From: DT-110 sp030148525
GTDB taxonomy: Bacteria > Bacteroidota > Bacteroidia > Chitinophagales > Saprospiraceae
Reading direction: 5' to 3'
DNA: 64,000 nt
Assembly: GCA_965227445.1 (NCBI GenBank)
Contig: OZ245751.1
Coordinates: 1,984,001-2,048,000, forward strand
The notes beneath the pieces are model-generated. The model was not told where the DNA came from. It saw only the letters and a list, made by a program, of their open reading frames with translations, and did not search any database. How positions within the stretch are numbered: position 1 is the first letter of the stretch; each line of letters begins with the position of its first letter. Shown piece by piece: positions 12,401-27,400 of this stretch. The position numbers were made by a program, and so were the translations under genes.

Positions 12401-15400
12401 GATAATGCCATTGCGGGTAATGGTACCGGAACCATGGGTGACTCCAATGCTGGCACCGATGAAGACGATGCCGATCCGGCCTACGTAGGGATTGCCGATA
12501 TCAACCTGGACAAAACGATCCAGGGTTTAGAATTGGCCTCCAGTGGAAATGCCAATGGCCGCGATGTTACCTTTCAGTTTGTGGTGACCAACTCGGGTAA
12601 TCGTACACTCAGTCCGATCCGTTTGGAAGATGATCTGGTGGAGCAACTTGGATCCGGCTTTGTCGGACTGGTAAGTTTACCGACTATCGAAGGCAGCAAC
12701 GCCACCGAAACCCCAACCCTCAATAGTCAATACAACGGGGGCGTAATCGATAATCTGTTTATTGGCACTGACGGTGTGATGGAGCCCGGCGAAATCATAA
12801 CTGTCCAACTGGTCGCAGAAGTAAGTCTTGACAACGGACCAGCACCGCTGGTTAATGAAGGCCTGACCTTCGGCCTGGATACGGCTGGCGTCGAAGTAAT
12901 GGATGCTGATACCGCCTTGATCGAATTGCCCGATTGTTACCTCGACGTGGTTTGCCCCTCAACCAACCAAGGCATATATGACTGCGTAGATGCCATACCC
13001 ACCGCCGCCTCCGATATGACCACTTTCAATCAGATCGGTGGAACCCCGGCCATCCGGAATTTCTGCTCTGCTCCGGAAGTCACCGTTGTAGAAACGGATA
13101 ATGACGGTGCCGGATGCACCTCCGACCCGCTGGTGATCACGCGCACCTATAAAATCAAAGATGTTGCGGCCGATGACTCGGTGACCTGCGTGGTGCAATA
13201 CACCGTGATCGACGGCAGTAAGCCGGTCGTCATGGCACCACCTACCGACCTGGTGGTATCCTGTACCGAAAATGTAGCATCCCTGGTGTCGACCTGGGTA
13301 GCCAATAACGGAGGTGCTATGGTCGTCGATGGTTGCGATGATAATCTGAACATCACCTTTACGGCCGGAGCTACTGAAGACCTGTGTGGCGGCAGTTACG
13401 AAGTGCCCTATACCCTGACCGCTACGGATGATTGCGGCAACAGCATTCAGGAAGTCGCCTACCTTCGGGTACTGGATCAGACGGCGCCAAGCCTGACCGT
13501 ACCCGCTACGGAGACCATTTCCTGCACTGATGATCTGGCTACGGAATTAGATACCTGGTTTGCATCCGCCAGTGCCACTGATGGTTGTGGTAGTGCGACT
13601 ATCACCGAAAGTTTGATCAGCGAGGTGACAACCTGCGTATCTACCACCCGCCGAACCACCTACACCTACCTGTTCACCGCTACGGATGAATGTGGAAACA
13701 GCACAACCGGCACGGCCACCTTCCGGGTGGAAGACAGCAGTACGCCCACTCTAACCGCTCCTGCTGACCTCACCCTTACTTGTGGCGATGATAACACGGC
13801 GGCTATCATCGACTGGCTCGACAGCTATACGGCCAGCGACGATTGCAGCGACTATATAGTAACCAATAATTGGGACGGTTCGGTACCGGCTTTATGTGAT
13901 GCCGGTTCTACCACCATTACCTGGATCCTGACCGACGAATGCGGCAACGAAGTAACGGCTACCTCCGACCTCATCGTCACTGCCGACGAGACCGGCCCGA
14001 CCTTCCTGAACTGTCCCGCCGACCTGATAGTCAATGTGGATGTGGATCAGTGCAGCCGCCGTGTGGTATACAGCACGCCGGTAGCCGATGATTGCAACGG
14101 ACCGGTAACGGTAGCGCTGACCTCTGGTCTGGCAAGCGGCGCCGAATTCCCCCTGGGAACCACAACCATTGAATTCACCGCTACGGATGCCTGCGGTAAT
14201 GAAACCACTTGCACCTTTGACATCACCGTCGAGGATAGTGCCCTGCCGAGCATCAGCTGCCCGGGCAACGAAGTGGTGGTATGCGCCGATAGCGGCGATT
14301 GTATCTGGACGTCGGACGATCGGGTAGATCCCGTATTCAGTGACAACTGCACCGGACAAACCATCAGCTACGAAATAACAGGAGCGACTACGGCCAGCGG
14401 TACGGGTACCATTTCCGGCGATGCGATCACCTTCAACCTGGGGCGCAGCACCATAACCTACACCGTGACCGATGCCAATAATAACGAAGTGACCTGCAGC
14501 TACGATGTGGTGGTGGAGGACTGTGAAGCACCAACCCTCGCTTGCAGTGATGTGACCGGCATTACCTGCGGCAGCGAAGACCTGAGTACCTGGTACAATA
14601 CCATCGCCGCCACCATGGCGGACAACTGCAGCAGCAACGGTAACATCACCCTGGATACCCTACTACTCACTGACCTTAGCGCCTGTGGTGGCACTATCGA
14701 TCGCATCTATCAATTCACGGCGACAGATGAGGCCGGGAATACGGCCTCCTGTCTGGCCCGATACACCACCCAGGATGCTGCCGATCCCATTATAACCATT
14801 GCGGCCAGTGACCTGACTATCGATTGCGGCGATACAGAAGCCGGCACTGCTCTGTTAGGCTGGCTAAATAATAATGGCGGGGCTGCCGCTACGGATGCCT
14901 GCGGCGAGATCACCTGGACCAATGATTACACCGGCGACCTGAGCGACGGTTGCGGTCTGAACGGATCGGTGGAAGTAACCTTTACGGCCACCGATGCCTG
15001 TGGCAATACCGCTACTACGTCGGCCACCTTCACCAAACAAGATACCACCGCACCTGCTTTGACGGTGCCAACTAATCTGACGGTAAGTTGCGGAGATACT
15101 AACTCCCTGGCAATTGTTCAGGCCTGGCTCAACGACGCCCTGGCCATTGATGCCTGCGGCGGCACGCTGCCGGTAACCAACGACTTCAGCGATCTTCCCT
15201 CCACCTGTGGGCAATCCGTGACCGTGACTTTTACGGCAACGGATGCCTGCGGGAACGACAGCACGGCTACGGCCAGCATAACGCTGATCGATGAGGAAGC
15301 GCCAATCATAACTATTTTGCCGCAAGATCTGATCGTTTCCTGCGACGGCAGCGGCAATACGGCAGCCATTATGTCGTGGGCCGATAATTACGGCGGCATG

Positions 15401-18400
15401 CAGGCCACGGATGCCTGTGCGTCGGTTTCCTACCAAGCCGAAGCGGGAATTTCCATCGCTCAGTGTGGCAGTACCGAGATTATTCCGTATACCTTCACGG
15501 CAACGGACGCTTGTGGTAACGAAACGGTTGCCATTGCTTACGTGCGCATTGTGGACCAGACGGCTCCAAACTTAACGGTGCCAACTACCGAGACCATTAG
15601 CTGTACGGATGACCTGGCTTCCGAATTGAATACTTGGTTCGCTACGGCCAGTGCTACGGATGGATGCGGTGGCATTGTCACCATCACCCAGAGCCTGATC
15701 AGCGAGGTGACCACCTGTGTGACGACCACCCGTCGGACCACCTATACCTACTTGTTCACGGCGACCGATGCCTGCGGTAACAGCACCACCGGTACGGCCA
15801 CCTTCCGCGTGGAAGATGCCAGCTTGCCTACACTAGATGCTCCGGCTGATTTGACTATTTCCTGCGGAGATAATAATACCGCGGCCGTTATCGATTGGCT
15901 GGATAGCTTTACGGCCAGTGATGATTGCAGTGACTTCACCGTGAGCAACGACTGGGATGGGACCATTCCTGCCCTCTGTGCGGCTGATACCACGACCATC
16001 ACCTGGACCCTGACCGACGAATGTGGCAACGAAGTAACGGCTACCGCCGACCTCATCGTCACGGCTGACGAGACTGGTCCCACCTTCCTGAACTGCCCCG
16101 CTGACCTGACGGTCAATGTGGATGTGGACCAATGCAGCCGCCGGGTGGTATACAGCACCCCCGTGGCCGACGACTGCAACGGTCCGGTAACGGTGACCCG
16201 CACAATGGGCTTGGCCAGTGGCGCAGAATTCCCCGTCGGTACGACCACCATCGAATTCACGGCCACCGATGCCTGCGGTAACGAGACCACCTGCACCTTC
16301 GATATTACCGTCGAAGATAATGCGCTACCCAGCATTAGCTGCCCCAGCAATGAGGTGGTGGTATGCGCCGATAGCGGCGATTGCATCTGGACCTCCGATG
16401 ATCGGATCGATCCGGTATTTGGTGATAACTGCACCGGTCAGACGGTCAGCTATACCGTTACCGGATCGACTACGGCCAGCGGTACAGGGGCCATCTCCGA
16501 AGATAATGTGACCTTCAATCTGGGTCGCAGCACCGTAACCTACACGGTAACCGATGACAACGATAACGAAGTAAGCTGCAGCTACGATGTGGTGGTGGAG
16601 GACTGCGAAGCACCTACTCTGACGTGCTCCGATGTAACCGGCGTAAGCTGTGGTGCCGAAGACCTGACCTCTTGGTACAACACCATCACGGCGACCCTTA
16701 CGGACAATTGCAGCAGCAATGGCAATATTGCCCTCGACACCATGCTGATCACCGACTTCAGTGCCTGCGGGGGTACCATCGACCGGGTATACCAATTCAC
16801 GGCCACCGACGAAGCGGGGAATTCCACGAGCTGTTTCGCCAGCATCACCACGGAGGATACTACTGCACCCGTAATTACCACGGAAGCTGAAGACCTTACC
16901 GTCGACTGTGGTGATGGGGAGGCCAGTTCGGCCTTGCTGGGCTGGTTGAATAATCAGGGTGGCGCTGCTGCCACCGATGCCTGCGGGGAGGTAAGCTGGA
17001 CCAATAATTACACTGGTAACCTGAGTGATGGTTGTGGTCCGAACGGCTCGGTTGAAGTGATCTTTACCGCCACCGATGCTTGTGGTAATACGGCCACTAC
17101 TTCGGCCACCTTCACCCGCCAGGATACCACCGCACCGGACCTGACGGTGCCGCAGGATCTGGTACTACAGTGCAATGACCCGCTCAACGAAGCCATCATC
17201 AATAATTGGTTGCGCACGGCCCAGGCGATTGATGCCTGCGATGCCTCGATCATGGTAGCCAATGATTACGAAACTGCTATTCCTACCGGTACCTGCGGAA
17301 GTACACAAACGCTGACAGTCGCCTTCACGGCCACCGATGCCTGCGGAAACGACAGCACGGCCACGGCCACTATCACCTGGGAAGACAATATGGCACCGGA
17401 CATTTTGGTGGAAGCCACCGATCTGATCCTGGAATGCGGCGACGATAATGCGGCTGCCATTACTGCCTGGGAAAATGCCCACGGGCAGGCTATGGCTACC
17501 GACGAATGCAGTGATCAGCCGCTGAGCTGGTCGATGGAAACAGCAGAACCCGATACCACCTGCGGTGATGCCAATGTGGTCGTTTACACCTTCACGGTGA
17601 CGGATAACTGTGGCAATGAATCCACTACCCAGGCCAGCGTGATCATTCGCGATCTGACACCTCCGGCGCTGACCGTACCGGAAGATCAGCAAGAGGTATG
17701 CGGGGACATTCAGGTATCTCTGCAAGATTGGTTCGATGAAGCCTCTGCCACTGACGAATGCTCCGACGAGGTGACCATAACCCACGAGTTGTGGAATACT
17801 ATTTCCGGTTGCGGTGGCACCCGTACCGAAGTGTACCGCTTCCTGGCTACCGATGCCTGTGGCAATGAAACCACCGGTTTTGCCAACTACGAACTGATCG
17901 ATAACCAGAACCCCACCGTTACGGCTCCGGAAGATCTCATTCTGGAGTGCGGTGATCCGGCCAACGATCAGAAGATACAGGCCTGGCTGGCCAGTGCAAC
18001 GGCTGTTGATGCCAACGGATGCAATGAGGTAACCATCACTCATGATTATCCGAACGGATTGCCCGCTGTTTCCTGTGATTCCACTGCGGGCATGACGGTT
18101 ACCTTCTACGCTACTGATGCCTGCGGTAATGAAGATCCCGATGGCGATGAGGCCCGTATTATCATGTCGGACTCTCAGGCGCCGATATTCCAAAACTGCC
18201 CGGCTGACCAGACGGTTACCGTCGATGCCGATAACTGCAGTGCTAATGTGGTATTCTCGCAGCCCGTTGCTTTCGATGTATGCACGGATGACCTGACAAT
18301 CACTCAGGTAGAGGGTCCCGCCAGTGGTGATGCCTTCCCACTGGGCGATACCGAGGTGGCTTTCGTGGCCACCGATGGCTGTGGCAACGTAAGTGATACC

Positions 18401-21400
18401 TGCCGGTTTACCATTACGGTGATCGACAGCGCAACACCCTCTATCGCCTGCCCGAGTAAGGCCGTGGAAGTTTGTGCGGATGCCGGGGAGTGTACCTGGG
18501 CTTCCGATGGCCGGATCTTGCCACTGTACAATGATAATTGCCCGGACCAGACCATTACGCATACCATTGTTTCCGCGGATGGTTCCATCGATGCTACCGA
18601 TGCTGCCGGAGTGATCAGCGATGCCACGGCCTTCCCATTGGGTACTACCACGATTACCTACTACATCGAGGATGGAGCTGGTAATATCGATAGCTGTTCC
18701 TTCGATGTGATCGTGTCGGATTGCGAAGCTCCGGCTATTGTTTGCCCTGAGAACGATACGGTTTCCTGTATCGTTGCCGACGTCGACGCCTGGTTAACCA
18801 CCACCGAGCAAGCGCTGATGGCCCAGGGAGATGCCTGCTCCGGTCCGACCGTAGTGACCTCACAATTGGTGAATACCATCAATGCCTGTGGGAACACCTC
18901 CACCGAGGTGTACGCCTTTACGGTGACCGACCAGGCCGGAAACAATACGGTCTGCTACGCCAGCTATACAACCACCGATGAGGTAGCTCCAACGATCACC
19001 ACCGAAGCCGAAGACCTGACGCTTACCTGTAACCAGGGTGACGTGATCGTGCCTTCCTTGCTGGAGTGGCTGGAAGAGCATGGGGGTGCTGCCGCTACGG
19101 ATGGCTGTGGACTCGTTTCCTGGTCGCACGACCTGGACTTCGAAGAAGCGCTGGCCTTGTGTGGCTCCGGCCAAACACTGGAAGTGACCTTCACCGCTAC
19201 GGATGGCTGTGGCAACACCTCCACAACCAGTGCTGATATCCTGTTTGATCGCAACCCGTTACTGGGCGTAACCAAGCGGGTGGTCCAGATCAACAATCGC
19301 ACCAATGGAGCTTACGACGTAGTATTCGAGATCCGCGCCACCAACCTGGGCGATGTGCCCCTGCACGATGTGCAGTTGAGCGATGACCTGGCCGAGGCTT
19401 TTGCTTCCGCAAAAAATGTAGCGTTTGTGGCCCTGTCCAGTGAGGAGTTCACCGTAAACAACGCCTATAACGGTACCTCCGATACTCTTTTACTGGCCGG
19501 TACCGATGTGCTGGTACCCGGTGAGCAGGGAGCCCTGCAGCTGACCATTCGGGTAGAACCGGGTCCGGTGATGAGCGGCTACCGCAATACTGCCCTCGGT
19601 ACCGCACTGGATCCCTCCAATGCGGAAGTGATCGATAGTTCCGCGAACGGACCGATCCCCGATGTCAACGGCAATAATGACCCGACCGATGATAACGATC
19701 CTACGCCCATCACCTTTACGGAGACACCCCGAATAGGGGTAGCTAAGCGGCTGGTCCGTCAGACCAATAACTCCGATGGCGGTGGTACCCTGGTCTTCGA
19801 GTTTAATATTGAAAACCTGGGTGACGTGGACCTCGACAGCCTGCAGGTTTACGAACGATTGTCGAATACCTTCACGAGCCCATGCGGAACGCAGGTATTG
19901 TCATTAACCAGCGACGACTACACCGTAAACCCCACCTTCAACGGCACTGGAGAACCCAATCTTCTCAACGGAACGGATGTGCTCAGAGTAGGCGACAAAG
20001 GGGCCATTCTGCTTACCGTTCGCGTGAGCGGTTGCCAGGGTAATAATGGACCATTCTATAATGTGGTAACGGCCGAGGCTATCAGCCCCTCCGAAATGGT
20101 AATTTCCGATATGAGTATGAATGGTTCGGAGCCCGACCCCAACGGGGATGGTGTAGCAGATGAAGCAGAAGCTACGGTCATTCAGTTTGATGCCGTTTTG
20201 CGATTAGGGGTTGCTAAGGATTTAATTTCTGCCCGCGTGAATCTGGATGGTAGCTACGAGGTGGCTTATGAGTTCAACCTGGAAAGCTTTAGCAATATTG
20301 ATCTTACCAATCTTCAGGTAACGGACGATCTCATGCAGGCATTCCCTGACCCCTGTTCTATTCAGGTGGTCGAGCTGACATCGGATGCCTTTAATGTGAA
20401 TTCGGATGGCTTCGATGGCGTGAATGACTTGAATTTGCTGGACGGTACTGATATTCTGGAACCCGGGCAACAAGGCGCCATTCTGTTACGCCTGCGGGTA
20501 ACTGATTGTGGCGGTAACCTCGGTCCGTTCCTGAACCGCGCAACGGTCAGCGGACTGGATCAGTCGATGACCCCGATTACTGATGAGTCGGTCGATGGAT
20601 CCAACCCCGACCCCAATAGCGATGGTAATCCAGATGAGAGTTCGCCCACGATCGTGCTATTTACCGAGAATCCCCTCTTGGGTGTTACCAAACGCGTGAG
20701 CCAACAACCGGTACTATTTGACGATTTGGATGAGGTGAGTCCAAGCTCTCCGGAAGAAGGTGGCTACGACTTTACCTACGAGATTCGACTGGAGAATAAT
20801 GGTGATATTAACCTCGATGTGTCCGAAGTATTGGATACCCTGTCCCAAACCTTTGCCGATGCATCCTCATGGGAAGTGATCGGCCTGGAAAGCGAAGGAC
20901 TGGATGTAGATGAGTCCTTTGATGGGATCAATAATGTGAATCTGATCGAAGAAGGTCAGGTGCTTAATGCCGGACAGGTCGCTGCCATCTACCTGAGGGT
21001 GCGTGTGTATCCGGGAGGGTCTAATACTTTTTACAACAGTGCTACCGTCGTGGGAGCAACGCCTTCCGGCCAGGTGGTGACGGACCGCTCCCAGAATGGC
21101 TCCGTCGACGATCCCGATGGAAATGGCGACCCCACCGATAATAACGATCCTACGCCCGTTACACTGGGCTGCTTTGTCGAGCTGGCCTGCCCCGCAGTAC
21201 CGGATACAATTATCCAGGCTACCGATCCGGGGTGGTGTCAGGCTGCCGTGACGATCCCGGATGCGGAGATCACCACTTGCGGTGGCGTGGCTGATTCTTT
21301 GATTGAATACCGCCTGGTCGGTGCCGGTGCCGAAGGCGTACCTACCGATGTGTGGATCGAGGGAGAGCCGCAGCAACTGTCCTTCCTGCCGGGCGATACC

Positions 21401-24400
21401 CGGGTCGAGATGCGCGGAAGCATTCCGTCGGCACCAATATTGGGTTATTCCGATACCTGCTCCTTTGTAGTGCGTATTCTGGATAAGGAGGCTCCTCAGG
21501 CCTTATGCCGTGATCTGACCGTTTCAGTTGGTGCCTCCTGCACCTACGAACTCACTCCCGAACAACTGGATGCCGGTAGTTCTGATAATTGCACCGCTGA
21601 GCAGAATCTGATCGTCGAGATCAGCCGCATCAACGGTAATTTTGGCGAAAGCCTGATCCTGGGTCAGAACGATCTGCTGGCGGGTAGCCTGACCATTTAC
21701 GTGCGGGTTACCGATGAGGCGGGGAACACCTCCCTCTGCACTTCGACCATTACGATCGAAGATACTACCGCACCGAGCATCAGCTGCCCGGAAGACCGGA
21801 TTATTTTTGCGGAAGCGAACTTCTGCGCCGGACGGGTACCCGATCTGATGGCGGAAGTAACCCTGGACAACTGTGCGCCCATCGATACCGTACTCCAGGA
21901 GCCATTGCCGGGCACGCTCTTTGGCAACAGCCACGGCGATCAGCAACGGGTACAGTTAACCGTGGTGGATGTACACGGCAACGTAGATACTTGCACGGTG
22001 CTGCTGACCTTGCAGGATACCCTGGCACCGACCTTCCTGGATTGCCCGCAGCCCGATATCATGGTGAATACGCTGCCCGGCATGTGTGCAGCCTTCGTAA
22101 ACTTCACCCGCCCACAGGCCGTGGATAATTGCGGTGTGCCGGTAACCATCACCCAGACCGATGACAGCGGACTGAGCTCCGGCGATATGTTCCCGGTCGG
22201 TACGACTATTTTAACATTTACAGCTACCGATGCAGCAGGGAATGAGACCGAATGCACCCGCCGGGTGATTGTAAACGACAAACCAGGTCCCATTGTGGCT
22301 GAGTGCCCGCAAAATCAGGAGGTTACCACTGCCCCCAACGAATGCGGGCAGATCATAACGAATATCGCGCCGGTCTTTACCGATAATTGCGTCAATAATA
22401 TGTCGGTCGTATACCGCGTACTGAACGAATCCAACGAGCAGGTGGCCAGTGGCCTGGGCGATGCCAGCAATACCTGGTTTGGCAAAGGCACTTCCACCGT
22501 GGAATACCTCGCTCGGGATCAGCCCCTGCTGTTGATCACCGAGGTGTCGCACGCCGTTACCGATCCCGTTTCGGGTACCGTTGATTTGCCGACCTATGCC
22601 AGCGATGGCACCCCCGACGGTGACTATCTTGAGGTAACTAACCTCGGACGGGTAACACTAAATGTCTCCAATTTGGTGATCGAGCGGATCCACGATACAG
22701 GCGCTGACACGCTGATTTTGCCGGAAGGCGTCACTATTGCGCCGGGGGAAGTACTCCTCGTCCATTTTGGAATGGGCGAAGATGATGCAGAGGCCGGGTT
22801 CTTCAATGTGGCTTCCGCCAAAAATCTGACGGCCGGTGAATCAGCTACCTACATGATTCATTTTGCCGGGGTGGTGATCGATGTGGCCGTGCTCGGTACC
22901 CGTAATCCGATCGGAGAGGGGGGGCTGGCCACCGTCGGCCTTTCCGACTGGGCGGGTGTGGTAAATAGCACCTATGGAGCTGCCGTGCGGACCCAGATTT
23001 GGGATAATAACGATGCCGGCGACTTCCTGCCGGCTGAAGTCTGCGCAAAAACCACCTTTGGCAGCCTGAATCCGAGTCTGCCCGAGCCCGTGGATAATGG
23101 CGGGATAACCTCCCTACAGGGGCAGCGTCCGAACACGGGCACCTGCTCCGTGCAGGTAACGGTAATGGATGAACAATTACCAGTATGCGGTGAAGCTGAA
23201 GAGGCAGAAACCTTTACCTGGAATGCAGGTGATGACATTGCATATGGCGAATGCTGGACGAGTACTATTAATGTGCCTGTATCCGGGGAATTAGCTGACC
23301 TGAATATCGGACTAAACGGAACGGCCAGTGACTTTGGTAATCTGGATATTACCCTGATCAGTCCGGAAGGAACCAGTATTCCGCTGGTTTCCAATGTGTG
23401 TGGTACTGATAATGGCTTCCAGATCGTGTTGGACGAGCAAGCCGACCAGGCCCTGGTTAATGAATGCGGCAGCCTGAACAGTGGCAATAGCCTCCAACCC
23501 ATTGGCAACCTGGATGCGCTAATTAATGAAGGTGTACAGGGTGACTGGATCCTGGAGATTGGGCACACCGGTGCACTGAGCCAGGGAAGCGTTCAACTCG
23601 ATAGCTGGTCATTGGAACTAAGCACTCAAACAGCCTGGAGCCAGGAGGATATAGTTATCGATAACGATCGCAACGAATCTGTGGCCGCCTTTGCCTGGTC
23701 GAATCCCTATTTATACGATAACTGCCCGATGGGGACCATTGAAGTAACCTATACCCACGAAACACTTGGCCTCTTAGAGTCAGGTTTGTTGAGTAATGCG
23801 GAATGGGGCGCAATTACCCGCTTTGAATTCCCGATCGGAGTAACTACGATCGAGTACACGCTAACCGATATGGCCGGTAATGAAACCACTTGCAGCTTTA
23901 CGGTAACCGTGGAAGACACAGAACCACCGGTGGTCATCACCTGTCCGGCTGATCAGCAATTTCAACTGGAATCCGGGCAGTGCGAGACCATGCCAACTCC
24001 GCCCGACCTGGAGGCCATCGATAATAACGGAGATTTTGAGGTTACCTATTCCCCGTCCATGGACGAGCCCTTACCAATCGGCGTAACCGAGGTGATAGCT
24101 ACCGTCACGGATAAAGCCGGGAATGAAACAACTTGCCGATTCAGTATTACCGTGCTGGAATACGAACCACAAGGGACTGGTGCACCGGTATGTAAAGGTC
24201 AGATCAATATCACCCTCGGTCCCGATTGCCAGCGGACTATCTCTCCGGGCATGGTACTGGCCGGATCGGATTACGGCTGCCTGGACGATTACGAACTGAC
24301 CATCTTCATCGGGGAAGGACCAAATACGGCGCTCCTGCCTACTTCACCGGTAGTGACAGAAGCAGAACTGGGTAAAACCCTGACTGTAAAGGTCTGCGAT

Positions 24401-27400
24401 CCCGAAACCGGTGATTGCTGCTGGACTACGCTGTTCGTACAGGATTATCACCGTCCGTTCATCAGTTGCCCGGCCGATACGGCAGTGAATTGTATCGCCA
24501 ATATCGATCCGGAGCTGACGGGTCGCCCGGAAATCCTCTCCTGTGTACTGGGCGAAGCATCGATCTCTTACCGCGACGAGTTGGAAGAACGCGGGGAATG
24601 CAGCGACACCATGGCGGTGATCACCCGTGTATGGACCGTTACGGATTCCTACGGCAATGAGGTGACTTGCGAGCAAACGATCAGCGTGCTTGGCTTTGAC
24701 CTGGATGACATCGTATTCCCCGCCGATTACGACGGAATCGAGAAGGATGTATTATCCTGCCACGAAGTGGCGGCCAATCCTGAGCTCACGTATCCCGATA
24801 ATACGGGGTACCCGACGCTCGATTCAATGGATGGGGTATTTGGGCTCAATTACTGTAGTGCCTCTTATTACTACGAAGACGAGATTTACAACATCTGTCC
24901 GGGCAGCTACGAGATCCTGCGATACTGGAAGGTGCGTAACTACTGCGATCCCGTGGTACGCGGAAATAACCCGCGCGAACACATTCAATTGATCCGGGTA
25001 TTTGATACCTCGGCTCCGACCGTGGCGTGTAGCGATACGGTGACGATCAGCCTGGATCCCTTTGGATGTACGGCAACCTACGAGGTACCGGCGCCGGTGG
25101 CCAGTGATTCCTGTTCCTCAACGAGCTATACGGTGGGCAGTCGAACGGGCATCCTGACGCAGGATGAGGACGGGCAGTACACGCTCAGTAACCTGGAGAT
25201 CGGTGAGCATAAGATCACCTATCGCGTCAGCGATGAATGCGGTAAAAACACCCTCTGTGAGACGGTACTGATCGTAACGGATCAGATCGCTCCGGTGGTA
25301 ATCTGCGATGATGACCTGAACGTTACGCTGGACAACCGCGGCTACGCCCGCGTTGATGCTACCGACGTGAACGAGGGCAGTGGTGACAACTGCGCCCTGG
25401 GCGTACTGGAAGTGCGTCGGTCCGTTTCTCAGGAATGCATTGACGGCGGTTCCTACGCCGTGGACGATTTGGTGGAAGTCGATGGTGTGTACTACACCCG
25501 CTGGGCGCCCTATGTCGAATTCAGCTGCTGTGATCTGAGTGGTCCGGTACGGATCGAATTGCGGGCCAGCGACGAGGCGGTACATCCGATTACCGGTCAG
25601 CCCATCAACAATACCAATATTTGCTGGATGGATCTGACGATCGAGGATAAGACGCCGGTTAACTGTGTCGACCTGCCGGCGGTGACCACGACCTGCACCG
25701 ATCCTCGACTCGATGATCTGAGCAGCTTCGGTGTACCCGATCTGCCGTTTACCGCTTGCGGCAACGTAATGGTCGATCTGTTGCCGGCCGACAGTACGCT
25801 GGATCAGTGCGGCTTCGGTACGATCACACGTCGCTTCCAGGTGGTGAAAAACCAGGGGGCACTGACGGAGGATCGCTCACCAATTTGCGAGCAGGTGATC
25901 ACCATCCAGCCCGAGCACGATTACTGGGTACGCTTCCCGGCCGACCAGTCGGGCGTTTGTGCGGACACGGTTTCGATCCGCGGTGTGACCTTCTCGGAGA
26001 ATGCTTGTGACCTTATCGCGATCAGCCACAGCGATGAGCGATTTACGGCGACCGAAAATCCGAATGCCTGCTATAAGGTGTTCCGAACCTATCGGGTGAT
26101 CAACTGGTGTGAGTACAATGGGGAAGCCGAACCGGTGATAGTAAGCCGCGACTGGGATGCTTACCAGGGCACCAACCCATCGTATCCCGACGGCGATGAT
26201 ACGCCCGGCAACACCGATATGTTCGTCCACGTGAAACGTTCGATCGGTGACGGACAGCCCGATACCGTTTACTACGATAATACCGACAACCCCTACGACG
26301 AAAGCGTAGCCTACAACAACGACACCTATGGCTACTGGTGGCGGGTGATCTCCGGATCCGACGATCCGACGCAGGAAGCATACTATGAGAACAACGGATC
26401 GGTCTGGGCGGCCGATTTTGATCAGACCGACAGTGATATTTCCGGAAACGTCCAGGGCGACGATACCGATCGCCGCTACGGCAGCTTTGGGTACTGGCAG
26501 TATACACAGCACATTGTAGTGTACGATACAGTCGCTCCAACGCTGACCGTTGCCGGGGCAGATACCTTCTGTCATACCGATCAACTGGCCTGCGCTGCAG
26601 ACGTTTCGGTGGATGTCACGGCCACGGAAGACTGCTCCACGAATCCGGAGGATCTGACGGTAACTATCCAACTGGATCGCAATAATGACGGTACCCTGGA
26701 TGCCGATGTAACCGATCAGTGGGACGGAAGTACCTGGACCGGTCGCTACGAACTGGGTACGCATCGCCTGGCCATCCGCGCCGACGACGGTTGCGGCAAT
26801 ATATCAACTACGGAGTTCGTGTTCACCGTCGTGGATTGTAAGGCCCCGGCACCCATTGTGCTGGATGGTATTTCGGTGGAACTGATGCCGGCACCGGCGG
26901 ATTCGACGGGTGCTTCGGCCATCGTTTGGGCCACCGATTACGTGGCTTCACCGATCTACGATTGCACCGGTCAGGATACGACGGAACTGGATGCGGAAGG
27001 TCGCCCGCAAGTGACCGCCTACAGCATCAATCGGGTAGGGGAGCCGGCCTCCCGTGATAAGACCTCGCTGACGGTACGCTGTGCGCAGGCCGGACAGATC
27101 ATTGAGGTAGAGATCCACGCCTGGGATGAGGCGGGTAATCACGATTTTGCTACTACCTACTTAGAAGTGCAGGATAATATGGGAGCCTGCGATCAGGCAG
27201 CCGGCGAAGGCCAAATTGCCGGTACCACCCTGACCGAAGATGGTGAACCCGTCGATGGGGTAGAGGTTATGCTTTCCGGTGGTTTCGATGCCATGTATCA
27301 GACCAACCATACGGGGACCTTCTCCTTCATTGGTTTGCAGGAAGACTTCGACTACAGTGTGATCCCGCACAAGGATACCGATCCGACACAAGGGGTAACC

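Noticed and set aside
17165..18562. 465-codon open frame on the minus strand inside the HYR array
   Set aside because: Shadow of the Thr/Asp/Gly-rich HYR repeats; similar antisense frames recur at each repeat copy, as expected from composition.
25877..26764. 295-codon minus-strand frame
   Set aside because: Antisense to the conserved C-terminal block of the giant gene; no signal peptide or motif.
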